A stretch of DNA of 64,000 bases, taken from Schistosoma haematobium. Taxonomy: Eukaryota; Platyhelminthes; Trematoda; Strigeidida; Schistosomatidae. Position numbers and translations under genes: made by a program. This document shows, in pieces, positions 23,491 through 35,456 of the stretch. Position 1 is the first letter of the stretch. The number at the start of each line of letters is the position of its first letter. Location: NCBI RefSeq assembly GCF_000699445.3, contig NC_067195.1:14630787-14694786 (forward strand), in the 5' to 3' direction. The notes beneath the pieces were generated by a model. That model worked only from the letters and a program-made list of their open reading frames with translations, ran no database searches and was not told the DNA's origin.

Positions 23491-26170
23491 TTTCAATGAG
23501 GGTAAACTGTTCTTCGATTATGAACAAATACACTTTGCTTGGTGACCAGTACACCTGGGCGATTAGTACACTTGTGTTATCATAGGGTTTGACGTATTGT
23601 GTCAGTAGTCTGTGTATCGAACAAATCGCAAGTAATTGATTGTGTTGTACATAGTCATTGAACTTCCTTTTTAAAGCTGAACTGCGACTATACCAAGTGG
23701 AAACAAAACTTTGATCTTGTCTGCTCTTGGGTTTGATTTGGCCATTCTAAGGGAAATAATTTATTGCTGTTAATGTCATCCAAAAGTGATTAGAAATTAT
23801 TCCACAAGACTGCATTTCCGCAGTGAGTACAGGGTGAAAATCTAGAGGAGTAATTTGTTGCGTGGGGATACCATAGGTAGTTATTTGAAATAAATCTTAT
23901 TCAGTTGGCTAAGTTTAGAGGGAAAAATGACATCAAAGATGTTAGATTCACAATATACCGCTTCCAATAGACCAAGTTCTCGGAAAACATCTAATCCTCT
24001 TCCCGTTATCAGACTGTCATCTGAGAACGATAAATTTGAGTGATAATAAAGGAAATTCATAACCATTGCACAAACCAGTGACTATTTGAACTCAGTGGGT
24101 AACGCAAATTTTTTATTTAGTTACGTTAAATAACTATCCACAATAGAATAATTTAACTAGGGAATAATATTGAAATATAAATTAGAGAGTACAAGCAGAA
24201 TTATAGTTGCACAACTATTATTTATTTATGAAATAAACAGTAGTATCAATATGTGAACTATTTTGCAAGCGTTTGTAAGATTTTATAATTTCTCGTTATA
24301 TTCAGAACTGTAATAATTTTGTTTCTGTTGCAACATTTGGATCCTGAATGGATAGCCTTAATAGAGAGAGCCTTTAGATGTAAGTTTCATTTTGGGGACA
24401 TTCAACTAATAAATTCCAAGTATAAAGAAACACGTATCCTAGATTTCAAAACTAGCCATAATTGAAATATACTATATTGAAATTATTCCAAACATATTAC
24501 TCTTTATACCATAAGCTATATTACATAAATGCTATAACTTACAAATTATTCAGTATCTGAATAATGCCTAAAATAATGGATAGTTTTTTAGTCTTCATAG
24601 TTTGCTAGAAAGTCTCAATACGAATTCATGGAATGAACTCGAGATTTAAGATGTAAACTTGAAAATAAGAACTAGTTATCTCGGTAAATACATTGGTCAA
24701 ATTTTATACTACATGTATAGTGCAAAAACAAATAAATAGATTTCTAAAACTCTTCTTTTTACTATCCCTGACCTAAGATCAAATTGATAGAAGTCCAAAT
24801 AATCAGTGTCAGTCATAGTAATAATATGAGCATCAGCCTCATAGTTGACCAAAGGACAAAAAAAGACAATAAGTTCTATTCTAAAGCATCTAGTTAATAC
24901 TGGTCACAGCATCAACACAAAGTTGACTATATGGTTCCATCGAACTTGACCCATGCTCCTAGAATGTCTTTTACTTATAGCTGGAGCTATAGAAATATCA
25001 GTTAATAAACATAATGTTAGTGTTCAGCCTCTTAGTTTACTAAGGACATCGATTTGACCAAACCCACACTACTGATACTTTTCTTAAATGTGTATTATTA
25101 CGTAATCTACCCCGGTAAATTGATAATCAAATTTTGTTCGCACTCGTCTCATTAATTACTCACTGTTATTTTGCAAGCGACACTTTACATCCATATTCAG
25201 TTGCTTTCCTTCTTCTTACATAACTAGTTTAGATAAGCAGCCGATTACATAATTCTGTTTTAGGTTTAAATATGCACCCGTTGGATCATTATCTCTAGAC
25301 ACTGTTAAACTGACTACATGCCACTTCCTTAGTATTTATTTAACACTTAATTATAAAACCTACATATTACTACAGAACCAAGACGGGGAACTATTTGAGA
25401 AGAGATATTTCTTCACTCAACTTGTATTTTTGGCAAAGTATATAATCTAAAAAAATGAAGACAAGACAGCCATTGAGATTAGTTCCCAATCATACTACCT
25501 AAGGATTTTAGTTGTAAATTACCATTATGTGGGTCTGGATCTACCGAAAAAGCTAAGTCTAACAACCGATTACCTAGTGGACTAACAGTATGTTTTTGTC
25601 AGGTGATTTCCGGAAACCGTGTCTAGTAATTCTCTGGTAAAAGCAACAAAATCTATGACGATGCTCTTTTACAAAAATAAGAAAGGAATATTTGAAATAA
25701 TAAATAACCTTCATTCTTTCGAAGTAATATTTAATGTCAGGCTCGATTGCGTACTTATAAAAGTAAATACTCTTCGAATTCCCTTATTTTGTTGTAGGAA
25801 AATTAAAGTATTATTGTTAAAGTTACGTATAGTCGAGTTTCTGATATGAACTTACACATTTCCAGGATTTTTCATGAAACTAATTTATTGTCTCAATAAT
25901 ATTATTTAGTAAAACACTAGATAAGGTGTAGAATAGATAACAATACATCACTGAAGACTTTCGGTCGCAAAATTACGGCATGCTAAGTGAAGTAACATAT
26001 CAGAGTTATCATCAATAAGTTGTGGTTTTTCATTGAAATTCAAACCTGGAACATTAAGGAAGCCCAGATTGTCCATAAAATCCTGATCCCTATAGTTTCG
26101 GGTTAATGTTAAGCTTACTTGGGAAGCTATATGAGAGTGAATTCGATAAGATTTTGTCGACTAAGCTAAG
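23491..26170. other. Intergenic, nothing recognised
   Basis: AT-rich DNA with short open frames that do not resemble known proteins. I see no retroelement coding sequence or SINE head here. Confidence 0.5.
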
Positions 26171-26179
26171 AGAATATCC

Positions 26180-26310
26180 ATCAGTGAAGACTTATGACGC
26201 AATTTCGATTACCACTGGGCTATCCGGGCCACGACCGACCTCCTATAGGACTGAGAAGTAATCACACGTGACATTGATCACCACCCAGTGATCAATCAAT
26301 TGTGAGTTAA
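26180..26310 (-). repeat. Hammerhead-family repeat fragment (head and hairpin)
   Basis: The reverse complement matches 42290-42385: a hairpin-forming palindrome (attgatcac/gtgatcaat, 26273-26296), then the tRNA-like head (cggatagcccagtggta). The ribozyme part is missing. Confidence 0.65.
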
Positions 26311-26799
26311 TGATAGTGCTATACAAGTCTGAAAATGTTTCATTATACCATAAAACTAATGGATTGGGGAGAGTCAGACTTTTAGCGATGCTAATTAATA
26401 CATTAACTAGCTGAATGATGCAGTGATACAATTCATAAAACAGTCCAATAAACAACTACAGACTATCTCCTAAATTGTAGTTCTCAGTATCAGATTGTGC
26501 TAAAATTTATATCTGACTAATTCTCCTTCTAATTCATAATCCCCAGAGTTCTTTATCCTTATCACTTTTTCAGACACTATCATTTTCCTAATGACTTACC
26601 TTTTAGCTTGTTAATTAGCTAATTCGTTTAAGGGACAAATTAGACACATTTGGATACACTAGCTTTATTGCTGTTCTATGGGATTAGGAAACCACTCGGT
26701 CAAGAACTAGTTTTCTGTTTCGTAGATTAATTGTAGATGAGGCAACAGGATGGCAGACTCATCTACCGTTTACTATTTCGGTCAGTCATACACAATATA

Positions 26800-27000
26800 C
26801 ACCCCGGCACATGTCTACACTAGTTCAAGTTGCCACACTATATTAGCACTGAGATAAAATTATTAAGACAAACACAATAGTTGAAAGATAAGGCTTAGAC
26901 AATGTGATTTGAGAAAGCATGTAATTAGAGATAAAAATAAAAGTATTAGATAAGTTTTGAGACCAAGGATCTACGGGGAAACAAAGAGTGGATGTAACTG
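26800..27000 (+). repeat. Diverged copy of the 1110-1375 repeat
   Basis: Shares gttcaagttgccacac, attagcactgagat and the terminal aaacaaagagtgg with 1110-1375, with indels between. Confidence 0.55.
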
Positions 27001-27179
27001 TTCACCACAATCGATGCTGAGGTATATCACCCAAAGTCTCCAAACATCGGTTACGACAGCGGCGATGACGTCAACCGATTAGTATAAGGCTACTTAGATG
27101 GCTCTACGTAAAAGTTAACAACTTCATTGAACACTGTCATGTCTTAATTATTTTGGTCGCCTTTATCTTTCTTCCAATC

Positions 27180-27550
27180 ATCAAAAAGGTACAAATACTT
27201 ATAGACAATTGTCTACGCAAAATACTTAATGTCCTTTGACCAGATACCATCAGCAACAACCTACTGTGGTAAAGAACAAATAAGCTTCCAGATAACGGAG
27301 AAATTAGGCCAAGACGCTGGGGATGGACAGGGCGTACATCGCGGAAATCATCTGACTGTATCACGAGGCAAGCAACAACTTGAAATCCCGAAGGGAAACG
27401 GAAAAGAGGAAGACCAACAAAAACATTACGTCGGGGATTGAAAGCAAATGTCAAGAGAATAAATAGCAACCGGGGATAATGGCCAGGACAGAGCTCGATG
27501 GAGAATCCCGGTGAGCGGCCTATGCTCCTCTACGAGAGGTAACAAGAGAG
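27180..27550 (+). pseudogene. RTE-clade LINE 3' remnant
   Basis: Across frames with stops it reads [41 protein letters not shown] and GKRKRGRPTKTLRRG, then WRIPVSGLCSSTRGNKR. This is the same C-terminal order as the element at 17876-18599. Several stops and frameshifts; inactive. Confidence 0.75.
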
Positions 27551-27579
27551 TAAGCAGCTCCTACATCATGTAGCATTGC

Positions 27580-28260
27580 GCATCGTGGTATACGGTAGAT
27601 GTGCATAGGTAATCCATATTCCGAATGCCTCAGTCGATGAAGATTTACTACCTCGCCGAGAGATTTCTCACTTTTACCTAATATCTTGCGTCTAACCTCA
27701 GAATCGCTAACCCAGTGGTCTCAACACATACGAACAATGCTTCTTAGGGATTTATGACCGAATAATCGTAACCTACGAACATCTATTTTTGAAGGTTACA
27801 TTTCACAGCTATAAAGTATAACACAGTAAACTGCTTTACGGTACACTTGTCCTGTGGTTGGTAGACGGACATCTCCCCTGTCACAAGTCCATCGAGCTTT
27901 CTGAATGTCCTGTAATCTCATCAGACACCAAAACACCACAACTGTTCGGACATCCACGATACTTGTATTGGGTGAGGAACTGGAATGACGTATTCCTTGT
28001 GATTGGTGGTGAGAGCAATACTGGAGCAACATTTTGCACTTAGATGAAGAGAAACTCATCAAAAATATGACTACATTGTTGCTCAAGACGATCAGAAGAC
28101 TCTACATTCATCAAATAGAACTGTCATCTATCTCACTAACACCCGAAAATATACCTATTTCACTAATAATGATGAAACGTTGTCCACTATTACCTGACAC
28201 TACCAGACTTTCTATTTCTTTTGCTTTCACTGCCTAGTACTGGTTAGTCTATGTTTGAAG
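27580..28260 (-). pseudogene. CR1-like LINE reverse-transcriptase remnant
   Basis: The minus strand reads DVRLPTTGQVYRKAVYCVIL, then VRRLRLFGHKSLRSIVRMCW, DHWVSDSEVRRKILG and EVVNLHRLRHSEYGLPMH across stops. It resembles the C-terminal part of the element at 31785-32740 (VKGRIYNASVGAVLLYACET ... HRCLRRIADIQW ... VSNAEVRHRVFG). Broken. Confidence 0.7.
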
Positions 28261-28914
28261 TTACCGTAGCTCGTCATCCTGTTCGGATTTTGACTACGTG
28301 AGTTCGCGATCGCTTATCAATTCAGATGTCCCTGAAACCGACTAACATTCCCTAACCTGTTGGTTTAAGTCACCGATAGGTTGTACTACTATTTTTACAC
28401 CAATTAATTGTTTGTGATAAACAAGGTTTCAGTAAATATCCGTGTCATATTATCAAGATATTTTATTGCGAAAATTATTTATACGAAGGATCACAAATAT
28501 TTGATTAAGTTTTGCTAAGAATAATGCTTATCTTTGGTAGAAAAAACCACAGCTTAATATCGATAAGATAAAACCATTCTTTCTCATCTTGGTAGCACGT
28601 TCCAACCCAGAGTATAAGAACACTGAGCATCAACTAAGTAGTAAAAGTTTCATTTTTACGCTGAAACATGAGGTTGAAAGAAACGGTTTTATACTTGTTT
28701 TTATTATAAATGAGCCAAAGCCACAAAACTTTAGCATTAACATAGAACAAACAATGAACAGAAAACAATGGAAATAATACTTGATCACAGTAAAATGGAA
28801 AATCTTGGGTTCACTCAAGTATGCATGAATATGGGCTAATAAATTATTCCATTTATGATATTAGTATTCGAGGTGCTGTATTTAACTGAAGAGAAATAAT
28901 AGTGGGAGCTGATA
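28261..28914. other. 3' flank of Maf-like gene
   Basis: AT-rich, no repeat or exon recognised. Probably includes the 3' untranslated region of the minus-strand gene. Confidence 0.5.
28700..28705 (-). terminator. Candidate polyadenylation signal of Maf-like gene
   Basis: aataaa on the minus strand, about 210 nt after the stop codon at 28915-28917. Position is suitable; not otherwise supported. Confidence 0.35.
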
Positions 28915-29439
28915 TTAATATTCAGACATGCCTCTGCCGTGTGATGCGAAGCCTCCACCGACTGGCCTAACCAGACGCATTTGAAGATGATTTTTGAAGT
29001 GACAAGGAGGGTTACATGAAAAACGTACAGGTGAAGCTGTACCAGGGAAGCAAAGGCCTGAAGAAAATTGCGAAACCGTAGGTATTTGACGTGGATAAAC
29101 GTTGGAAGGGTGTTCTTCTAGGCTGAATTTGTACTTACGGGAACCTGAAGATAGAGGGTTATACTTTGAACAAGTTGCAATTTCTATGACATCGCAATTT
29201 TTATCTGTTGGATGAACAACTTCATGAATCTTAGGTCCCATAAAATTAGAAGAGAACGTCGAATTAATGTAAGCAAATCCAGCAGGTTGACCGTTAGAAT
29301 TCAACATGCGGACTGTCTTTATCTGAAATCCATTACTTTCATTATTGAGACACTTTTCCTTGAATTCCATTATGCGGCGTAATTGGTGTTCCAAGTGTTT
29401 TGTCGCCAAGTTGGTTCGTGATAACTGAGTTCTCAGAGC
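28915..29439 (-). CDS. Maf-like exon 2 (zipper end and C-terminal region)
   Basis: Acceptor cattttag on the minus strand, then ALRTQLSRTNLATKHLEHQL completes the coiled coil. The rest includes NSNGQPAGFAYINSTFSSNF and ends GRGMSEY with TAA. No known domain after the zipper. Confidence 0.8.
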   Translation of the reverse strand, partial: ALRTQLSRTNLATKHLEHQLRRIMEFKEKCLNNESNGFQIKTVRMLNSNGQPAGFAYINSTFSSNFMGPKIHEVVHPTDKNCDVIEIATCSKYNPLSSGSRKYKFSLEEHPSNVYPRQIPTVSQFSSGLCFPGTASPVRFSCNPPCHFKNHLQMRLVRPVGGGFASHGRGMSEY

Positions 29440-31348
29440 CTAAAATGAGATTTGTTAAATACAAAGAAAGCAACGAAAATCATTACAAAGAAAACTGATC
29501 CACAAGGAAATGTACACTGACCGTGGTTTGAATCGTGTATGGAAATGTGGGCTTCATTGATAAAGCTTTTGAACTGAGTTATATTACCTTGACAAAAAAC
29601 ACAAAAGTGTAGATATATCCATACTTCATCTTGCGCTAAATTCTGAATATCACAATAGTTTAGTCTTATTATTAGTATTTTTCGTCTAAAACTTACCACT
29701 TATTTTCGAATAATTTTATTTCCCATGATAATTGCCTACTGATTTGTTTAGGATTAGTGCCGTTTGGAAGGGATATGTAAAAATGGATGATATAATCAAC
29801 ATACTTGTGTTCGACTCTCAGCTATTAAGTCTTGGTTTTGAACCCTGTTTCACTTCAGTTTGGAGCACCGTATAGTATCGCTAGCCCTCACATTTACAAT
29901 GTGGCTCATACACAAGTAACTGGCGAATGAATTAGTTCTTTTTTTTCTTTATGCACTAACTTTTCGTAGCCTCTGCCAGGGACGTCCTACTCACTGCCTT
30001 CTCGTACCACGGGTGTTGTTTACGAAATTGAGAGGACGAAAAGCGAATGTCCGGCGCTTTAACCGGATCCCAAACCAATGGTGCACATGAGCTCCGGTAT
30101 CCTGAGGGAACAAATGGCGTATGAACCAATTTTTGTTCGCCGGCTACCATGGGACTGTTTCTCCTTACGATGCTCCACTGCCTTGTGGGTCAGACCTTTA
30201 GGTCAAAGGCTCGGGGAGTGGCCCCCTAAGAAAACCACCTGCTTCGGTTTGGGCACCCGGGCAGTATCACAGCCCTCACACATATCGAATAAGATTTGTG
30301 TGGCGTATATGTATTTGGTGTCTCCTTGTACCAATATCTATGTGTTAAAAAAGCAAACTTTTCGTAGAACGAGGAAACATTTTAGCCTACCTTTCTTAAC
30401 TACACCATATAAAATATATTTAAAAAAGTAAACCAGAGTTATTTTTACATAGAATAAGACTTTCCATATTGTATTACACTTAGAAAAACTACTGTCCATC
30501 TAACTTAACGACATTTTTGAAAAACAGTTAGATGGGGTACATGGCCTTATCATTTAGTACAGAAATTATTGTCTTATGTTGCTCACTGTTATCAAAGTGC
30601 ACATTTATCAACAGACAACAAAAACATTCAAATATGCGTAGTCATGCGTGATTCTCCAATAAATAAAAACAAAATAAAATGATTTGTATGACTCGGATCC
30701 ATAGCAAATAACCAATAACAGATTGTTACTTAATAAATAAGTCAGTAAATGTAAAGCCATCAAAGAAAGAGTGTACAAGATGAATAAAATGCCAGCTCAG
30801 TACCCAATGAGTTCAAATGACATATAAAAAACAGGAAGCCTTCAACTCAAGAGCCATAAATCACTAAAAGAATCAATATTATGAGTAGATAACCGTCAAA
30901 ATTATGTCTCTTTATTACTAGACTTGGATTCAGCCTGATACATACACGATACAAATACCACTAATTTGGATGCTGTAGACCAAGCACGCGTATCTGTTTG
31001 ATACTTGTGCCTAAATGTCACCTGCGTTATGATACTTACGAAACTATCGGGATGTCAAGACATGGAGCCTATTTTGGAAGTTGGTCTATAAATTGTGCGA
31101 AAAAACATAGATTACAAATAGCCTACCTGGATTTCAACGACCTCTTCCTTCACCTGGGTGGCTAAGTTTTCCACTTCGGACTGCTTTTTGCTAGCACATT
31201 TGCGTGCGTATTTTCGATTTTGCAAACGACGTCTCCGACTACGAAGTTCTTTGTGTTCCTCAATTGTTAAACGTTTTTTTTCTAGCAGCAATCGAAGATC
31301 AGCTGTTGTCATGTCCACTAGCTCATCATCCGTTAAATTTAAACTCAT
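28915..31348 (-). CDS. Maf-like bZIP transcription factor, two exons
   Basis: Coding segments 31348-31127 and 29439-28915 join in phase 0 (747 nt, 248 residues). Residues 5-35 (LTDDELVDMTTADLRLLL, then an acidic/basic helix) match the Maf extended homology region. Residues 36-56 are the basic region (RSRRRRLQNRKYARKCASKK) with the Maf-type Tyr (NR-YA--C). Residues 57-95 form a zipper running across the splice site (VENLATQVKEEVVEIQ joined to ALRTQLSRTNLA) with hydrophobic heptad positions 59, 66, 73, 80 and 94. The remaining 150 residues are unfamiliar and rich in Ser, Pro and Asn. Small Maf proteins bind DNA as homodimers or with CNC factors. The usual invariant Arg after Cys51 is Ala52. A longer start at 31396 is also open; I chose 31348 because EHR homology begins there and an acceptor-like caag precedes it. 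Confidence 0.8.
29440..31126 (-). other. Intron of Maf-like gene
   Basis: Minus-strand donor gtaggc at 31126-31121 and acceptor ttttag at 29445-29440. It contains the tail-sharing SINE at 29945-30365 in the opposite orientation; otherwise AT-rich. Confidence 0.7.
29945..30365 (+). repeat. Tail-sharing SINE-like repeat, copy 1
   Basis: About 420 bp, GC-richer than its surroundings, matching the reverse complement of 55985-56465 over nearly its whole length. Examples: ggatcccaaaccaatggtgc, tgtgggtcagacctttaggt and cacccgggcagtatcacagc. The last 60 bp (gtgtggcgtatatg ... ttgtaccaatatctatgtgtt) match the 3' end of the LINE at 31785-32740. No protein can be read through it. Confidence 0.8.
31127..31348 (-). 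CDS. Maf-like exon 1 (extended homology and basic region)
   Basis: 74 codons ending CAG at donor gtaggc. Encodes MSLNLTDDELVDM through KEEVVEIQ. The open frame runs 16 codons further upstream to another ATG at 31396. Confidence 0.8.
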
Positions 31349-31784
31349 AGTAGTTCTTGAACAATGGAAATAATCAGTAGTCAAGAAATAATGCATTAAG
31401 TGTAAACTGTATAGAATTATATATTTTTTAAGGCAGTAAGGACAAGTAAAATTCGATCCTACACCACTTTTCGTTCAGAACTCACTGTATCAATTGGAGA
31501 AGTGACTCTTCATGCCGAGACTAAACTGAAGTCAGATTAGTTGATCCATCAGAATCTAGGATGTGGCAGATTCTAAATCTTGAGGTGCTTTCTGTCAGTA
31601 AATTCTGTTTAGCCCAATCTCATATTTCGTTATCCTCTCATGAGTAGGAGCACAAATCAAATTAAATGTGAGGTTTAATAGTTATAAGCGATGGTCACTA
31701 GTTAAATCACGTCGAATATCTAAGGGGGGTCTAGAGACCTATGTTTATTGAAAAATAATATACAAGTCCTCAAAAACTTTAGAT
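31349..31784. other. 5' flank of Maf-like gene
   Basis: Upstream of the Maf-like gene. AT-rich with no motif I can name; a promoter or 5' exon may lie here. Confidence 0.4.
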
Positions 31785-32740
31785 TATTTATTTATTTGAA
31801 CACATGAATATTGGTACAAGAGAGCGCCAATATATATGCGCCGCACAAAACAATGAGAATTCGAAGAGAAAAGGAAAAAAGGTAAGGAGCGTAAAAAAAA
31901 GAACAATAATGAAGAGATTGGTGTAAGGTAGTGTGGTAGTAATGAGAGAACGGAAAGGTACAATCGGAGGAAATCTTTCAGTTAAGGGAGACACAACCAC
32001 TTTTTATGAAGAAAATAAAAGAAGTTTACAGCAGGATCGCCATTGGCTTCTATTCTGAGCCATATCTGATAACGTCTCTAGCTACTGTGTAGCACCATCT
32101 CTCGGACCCCAACCAGGGAGTCGTGAAGGACCAACAGAAGCCAGTCCTTTGCAGCCTTCTTTCATGCCACGACACCATGTCATGCACTGACCACCTCTCC
32201 GCTTCTTCCAACCAGTCCCAGAGTCGGCAAATAATGCACGACGTGGAATTCTCTGGGACGACATTCGGAGAATATGTCCAAGCCACCGAAGTCGGTGTTT
32301 CAACATGGTGACACCAATTGAATTATCATCTCTGTGCCCGAACACACGATGCCGAACCTCTGCATTACTGACATGGTGTTGCCACTGAATGTCAGCAATC
32401 CTTCGGAGACAGCGATGATCGAACACAGAGTCGTCTAATGTCCTCAACACGGAGAGGCCAGGTTTCACAAGCATAGAGCAAAACTGCTCCCACCGACGCG
32501 TTGTAGATCCGACCTTTTACAGCCAGACTAACATCACCAAGGCGCCAAAGGTGGCCCAGATTGGCATAAGCCGCTCTGGCTTTCACTATACGTGCATTGA
32601 TCTCATCACTCACGCCACCACCAGCACTTATGCAGCTACCCAGATGCACGAACTACTCGACTACTTCTATCTGCTCACCAACCAGGGTGAGTACAGGGTT
32701 GGAATCCTGCCAGTCTTGTAGAAGTACTTTAGATACAATT
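31785..32740 (-). mobile_element. 5'-truncated CR1-like LINE
   Basis: On the minus strand from about 32737: KVLLQDWQDSNPVLTLVGEQ, then LGSCISAGGGVSDEINARI, VKARAAYANLGHLWRLGDV, GAVLLYACETWPLRVEDIRR, and after a frameshift VFDHRCLRRIADIQWQHHV, RLRWLGHILRMSSQRIPRRA and PSRLPGWGPRDGATQ. An in-frame stop interrupts the usual continuation (LETLSDMAQNRSQWRS). The 3' end near 31785 has a short AT-rich tail (caaataaataaat). This is the C-terminal end of a LINE reverse transcriptase. The clade name CR1-like is inferred from memory of schistosome families. Confidence 0.8.
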
Positions 32741-33970
32741 GTTCATAATGAAATCACACCTGGTAAACCGAAAACAAAGAGATTAAATTACGACAGAATA
32801 CTGTATACACTTCAGTTACAATGCAGGAGGGAACTACAAGAGTACTCACCAGATAACACGTTAACTTAGGCGAAGACGTGAAAATTAGTTCTCGTATAAA
32901 CATTCACAGAACTTGAAACGGTGGGTCATTAAGAGAGGTGGTTAGTTGTTGACCATACAACCACAAATCAACACATTAAGCCCCGATAAACATCATGACT
33001 AGCCCATAATAGACTGATTTAAAATTCCAGCTTTCGAATGAAAAATAATTTTCTAATTAAACCCGTAAATAAATCAGCTTCACAACCTTCATCTCGACAA
33101 TACGGTTTTCAGTATTCTAACACAGTGCATACATTTATTTCCTTTGTATTTATAACCATAAACGATTTAACTTCTTCCGTGACAACTGTGCTGATAACAA
33201 TAATATCAAGTAAAGATATCAACTAGTACTGGTTCGGATCTATTTTGCCCGAATAGTGCCCGGAAACATCCTCCTGATAACAAAACCTGTACTTTCAAGG
33301 CTAAAAATTTTTTCAGCTAACTCCCCCAGACTATTTCTAACTTCGTTATAAATACTTACGGTATAAACAAACTAACCTTACTGCACGAAAATGACGAACG
33401 GATAACCTTGTCTTTTCAGAATACCCGCTCACATCTAATGCCTATGTGACGAGATAATGTAAATCAATACGGTATTTTCCTGACTCTAGTTTCTTGATCT
33501 TAAGATACTGTTCCATATTAGTGAAATCTTGCGAATGCTAGCAGTCTGACCACATGCTTTAGCTAATCTTGGTGGATTTCTGTAATGCTGCTGCCAGACA
33601 TCTGAAAACTTTAACACGAACTTGCAAAAATAGATTGATATTTTTAAGTTCAGTACGGTCCCGGATATTTGAAACTTTTCACTTCGTACTGTCTAGTGTG
33701 GCATTTGTATCAACTAATGATTATTTTGTGCATGACTGCTCGTTTATTTTGAATTCTAAATATAGTATTTTCATTGGTGCTCATCTGATTCTAATTGTTG
33801 TGAATTGTACTATTCCGGAAACTCCCAGCCAGCAAAATAATTCGAGTAATTCTAGTTGCCATATCTATTCACTCGAATGCACTCATTCTAGTCAATGCGG
33901 TTGTGACGGTAAATAAATCCCAAAAATAAATAGCTCTGTAAGTTTTCGACATTGGATACTGACCACATTA
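32741..33970. other. Between LINE and Gypsy remnant; one unassigned open frame
   Basis: Mostly AT-rich. The open frame 33569-33916 (115 codons) has a hydrophobic centre (YSIFIGAHLILIVVNCTI) and a Ser/Asn/Cys-rich end. It could be the degraded 5' part of the Gypsy element that follows, or chance. I do not recognise it. Confidence 0.35.
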
Positions 33971-34038
33971 GTTTTAATGGACTCACCTAGATTAAGGCGC
34001 TCGGCCATGCTTCCGCACTAGATCACGGATGGGACCAC

Positions 34039-34497
34039 ATGATAGACTTAGGTATCACAAGACCGTCAAACAGCCCATGGGCATCTCAGTTGCACATTGT
34101 CCCTAGAAAGGACAACAACGATTGGCGTCCAACTAGCGACTATCGGCAATTGAGTGCGAAATCCATTCCCAACCGTTACCTGTTGCCTGACATTCACGGT
34201 TTGACAGCTACCTCGAAAGGTGCAACTGTCATTTCGATAATCGACTTGGTTAAAGCGTATAACCAAATCCCTATGGCTACTGACGATATTCCGAAAACCG
34301 CTATCATAGCTCCCTTCGGACACCACGAATCTTTGCGAATGCCTTTCGGTCTAAGAAACGCTGTCCAAACATTCCAAAGGTTCACAGACGACATTTTTCG
34401 AGGTCTCAACTTCGTACATGCGTATGTTGACGACTATCTAATAGTAAGTCTGGACAGCGAATCGCATCTCGAGCATCTGAATATTGTTTTCGGCTGA
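34039..34497 (+). pseudogene. Gypsy reverse-transcriptase fragment
   Basis: Palm and fingers of a Gypsy RT. Visible motifs: DLVKAYNQIPMA (first catalytic Asp), MPFGLRN, TFQRFTDDI and YVDDYLIV. The open frame stops at 34497; remnants continue as KCQFGTDSLDFL. The protease and gag parts are not recognised upstream. Confidence 0.85.
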
Positions 34498-34835
34498 CTA
34501 CAAAATAATGGTATTACTGTGAACATTCAGAAGTGCCAATTCGGAACTGACTCATTAGACTTCTTATGACACACTATAGATGCGCAAGGCATCCAAGCAC
34601 TTAGAACCAACACATTTCTGGAGCAAACAATGTAGTCGCAGACGCCTTGTCTCGCGTAACTTCCTTGAAGATTTTCCAGGGAATCGACCTTCTTAAACTC
34701 GCCCAGCTTCAAAAACAAGGCGCTGATCTTCAGCACGAGTTATCGTCAACAACCCTTAAACTGCGCATTAAACAGATGGAGACAGGTGGGTAAACATTAC
34801 TATGTGACACATCTACAGCTAGGGATCGCCCAATC

Positions 34836-35456
34836 GTGCCGAAACGTCATCGACGCAACGTCTTCAGTACATTGCACAAACTTTCTCATCCAGGTGTTCG
34901 TGCGACCGTCAAACTTATAGAAGAACGGTTTCGCTGTCCTGGCATGAATAAAGACGTGAGGGAGTGGGTACGCTCCTGTGTAAGCTGCCAGAAATCTATT
35001 GTGAGTAGACACAACAAATGTCCCTTAGGCTCATATAGAACTCCCGGTGCTCGTTTCGACCATGTTCATCTGGATTTGGTAGGACCTTCACCAGATTCAA
35101 ATGGATACTCTTATCTATTAACCTGCGTAGACCGTTTCACTCGATGGCCAGAAGCAGTACCTATCAAGGACATCACTGCTGAAACAGTGGCCCGCGTCTT
35201 CATCGAACGGTGGGTAGCAAACTTCGGCTGCCCTTCAGCCGTCACTACAGGTCGTGGACGCCAGTTCGAATCTGAACTTTCCCGTTGTCTGACTGCACTA
35301 TTAGGAGTCACTCGCTCCCGAACGACTGCCTACCACCTACAAGTAAACGGGTTGGTAGAACGTTTTCACCGACAACTAAAAGCTTCACCATCAGTTGCAA
35401 ACATTTATCAGTGGACCGACGCTCTTCCACTCGTCTTACTAGGTATTCGCATGTAG
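34836..35456 (+). pseudogene. Gypsy integrase fragment
   Basis: The H..H..C..C zinc-binding region covers about residues 14-50 (HKLSHPGVRA ... CVSCQK). The catalytic core has Asp in HLDLVGP and Glu in NGLVERFH, but the central motif reads TTGRGRQFES where the family has Asp for the first Gly. The frame is cut at GIR by the insertion at 35452. Confidence 0.85.
35448..35451 (+). repeat. Target-site duplication (left) of nested insert
   Basis: cgca, repeated at 35866-35869. Removing the insert plus one copy restores an Ile codon and the frame GIRIPVKADIGY of the Gypsy pol. Confidence 0.8.

Noticed and set aside
32082..32474. Independent 130-codon host gene on the minus strand.
   Set aside because: It reads as the C-terminal part of a LINE reverse transcriptase continuous with the neighbouring frame 32649-32392.
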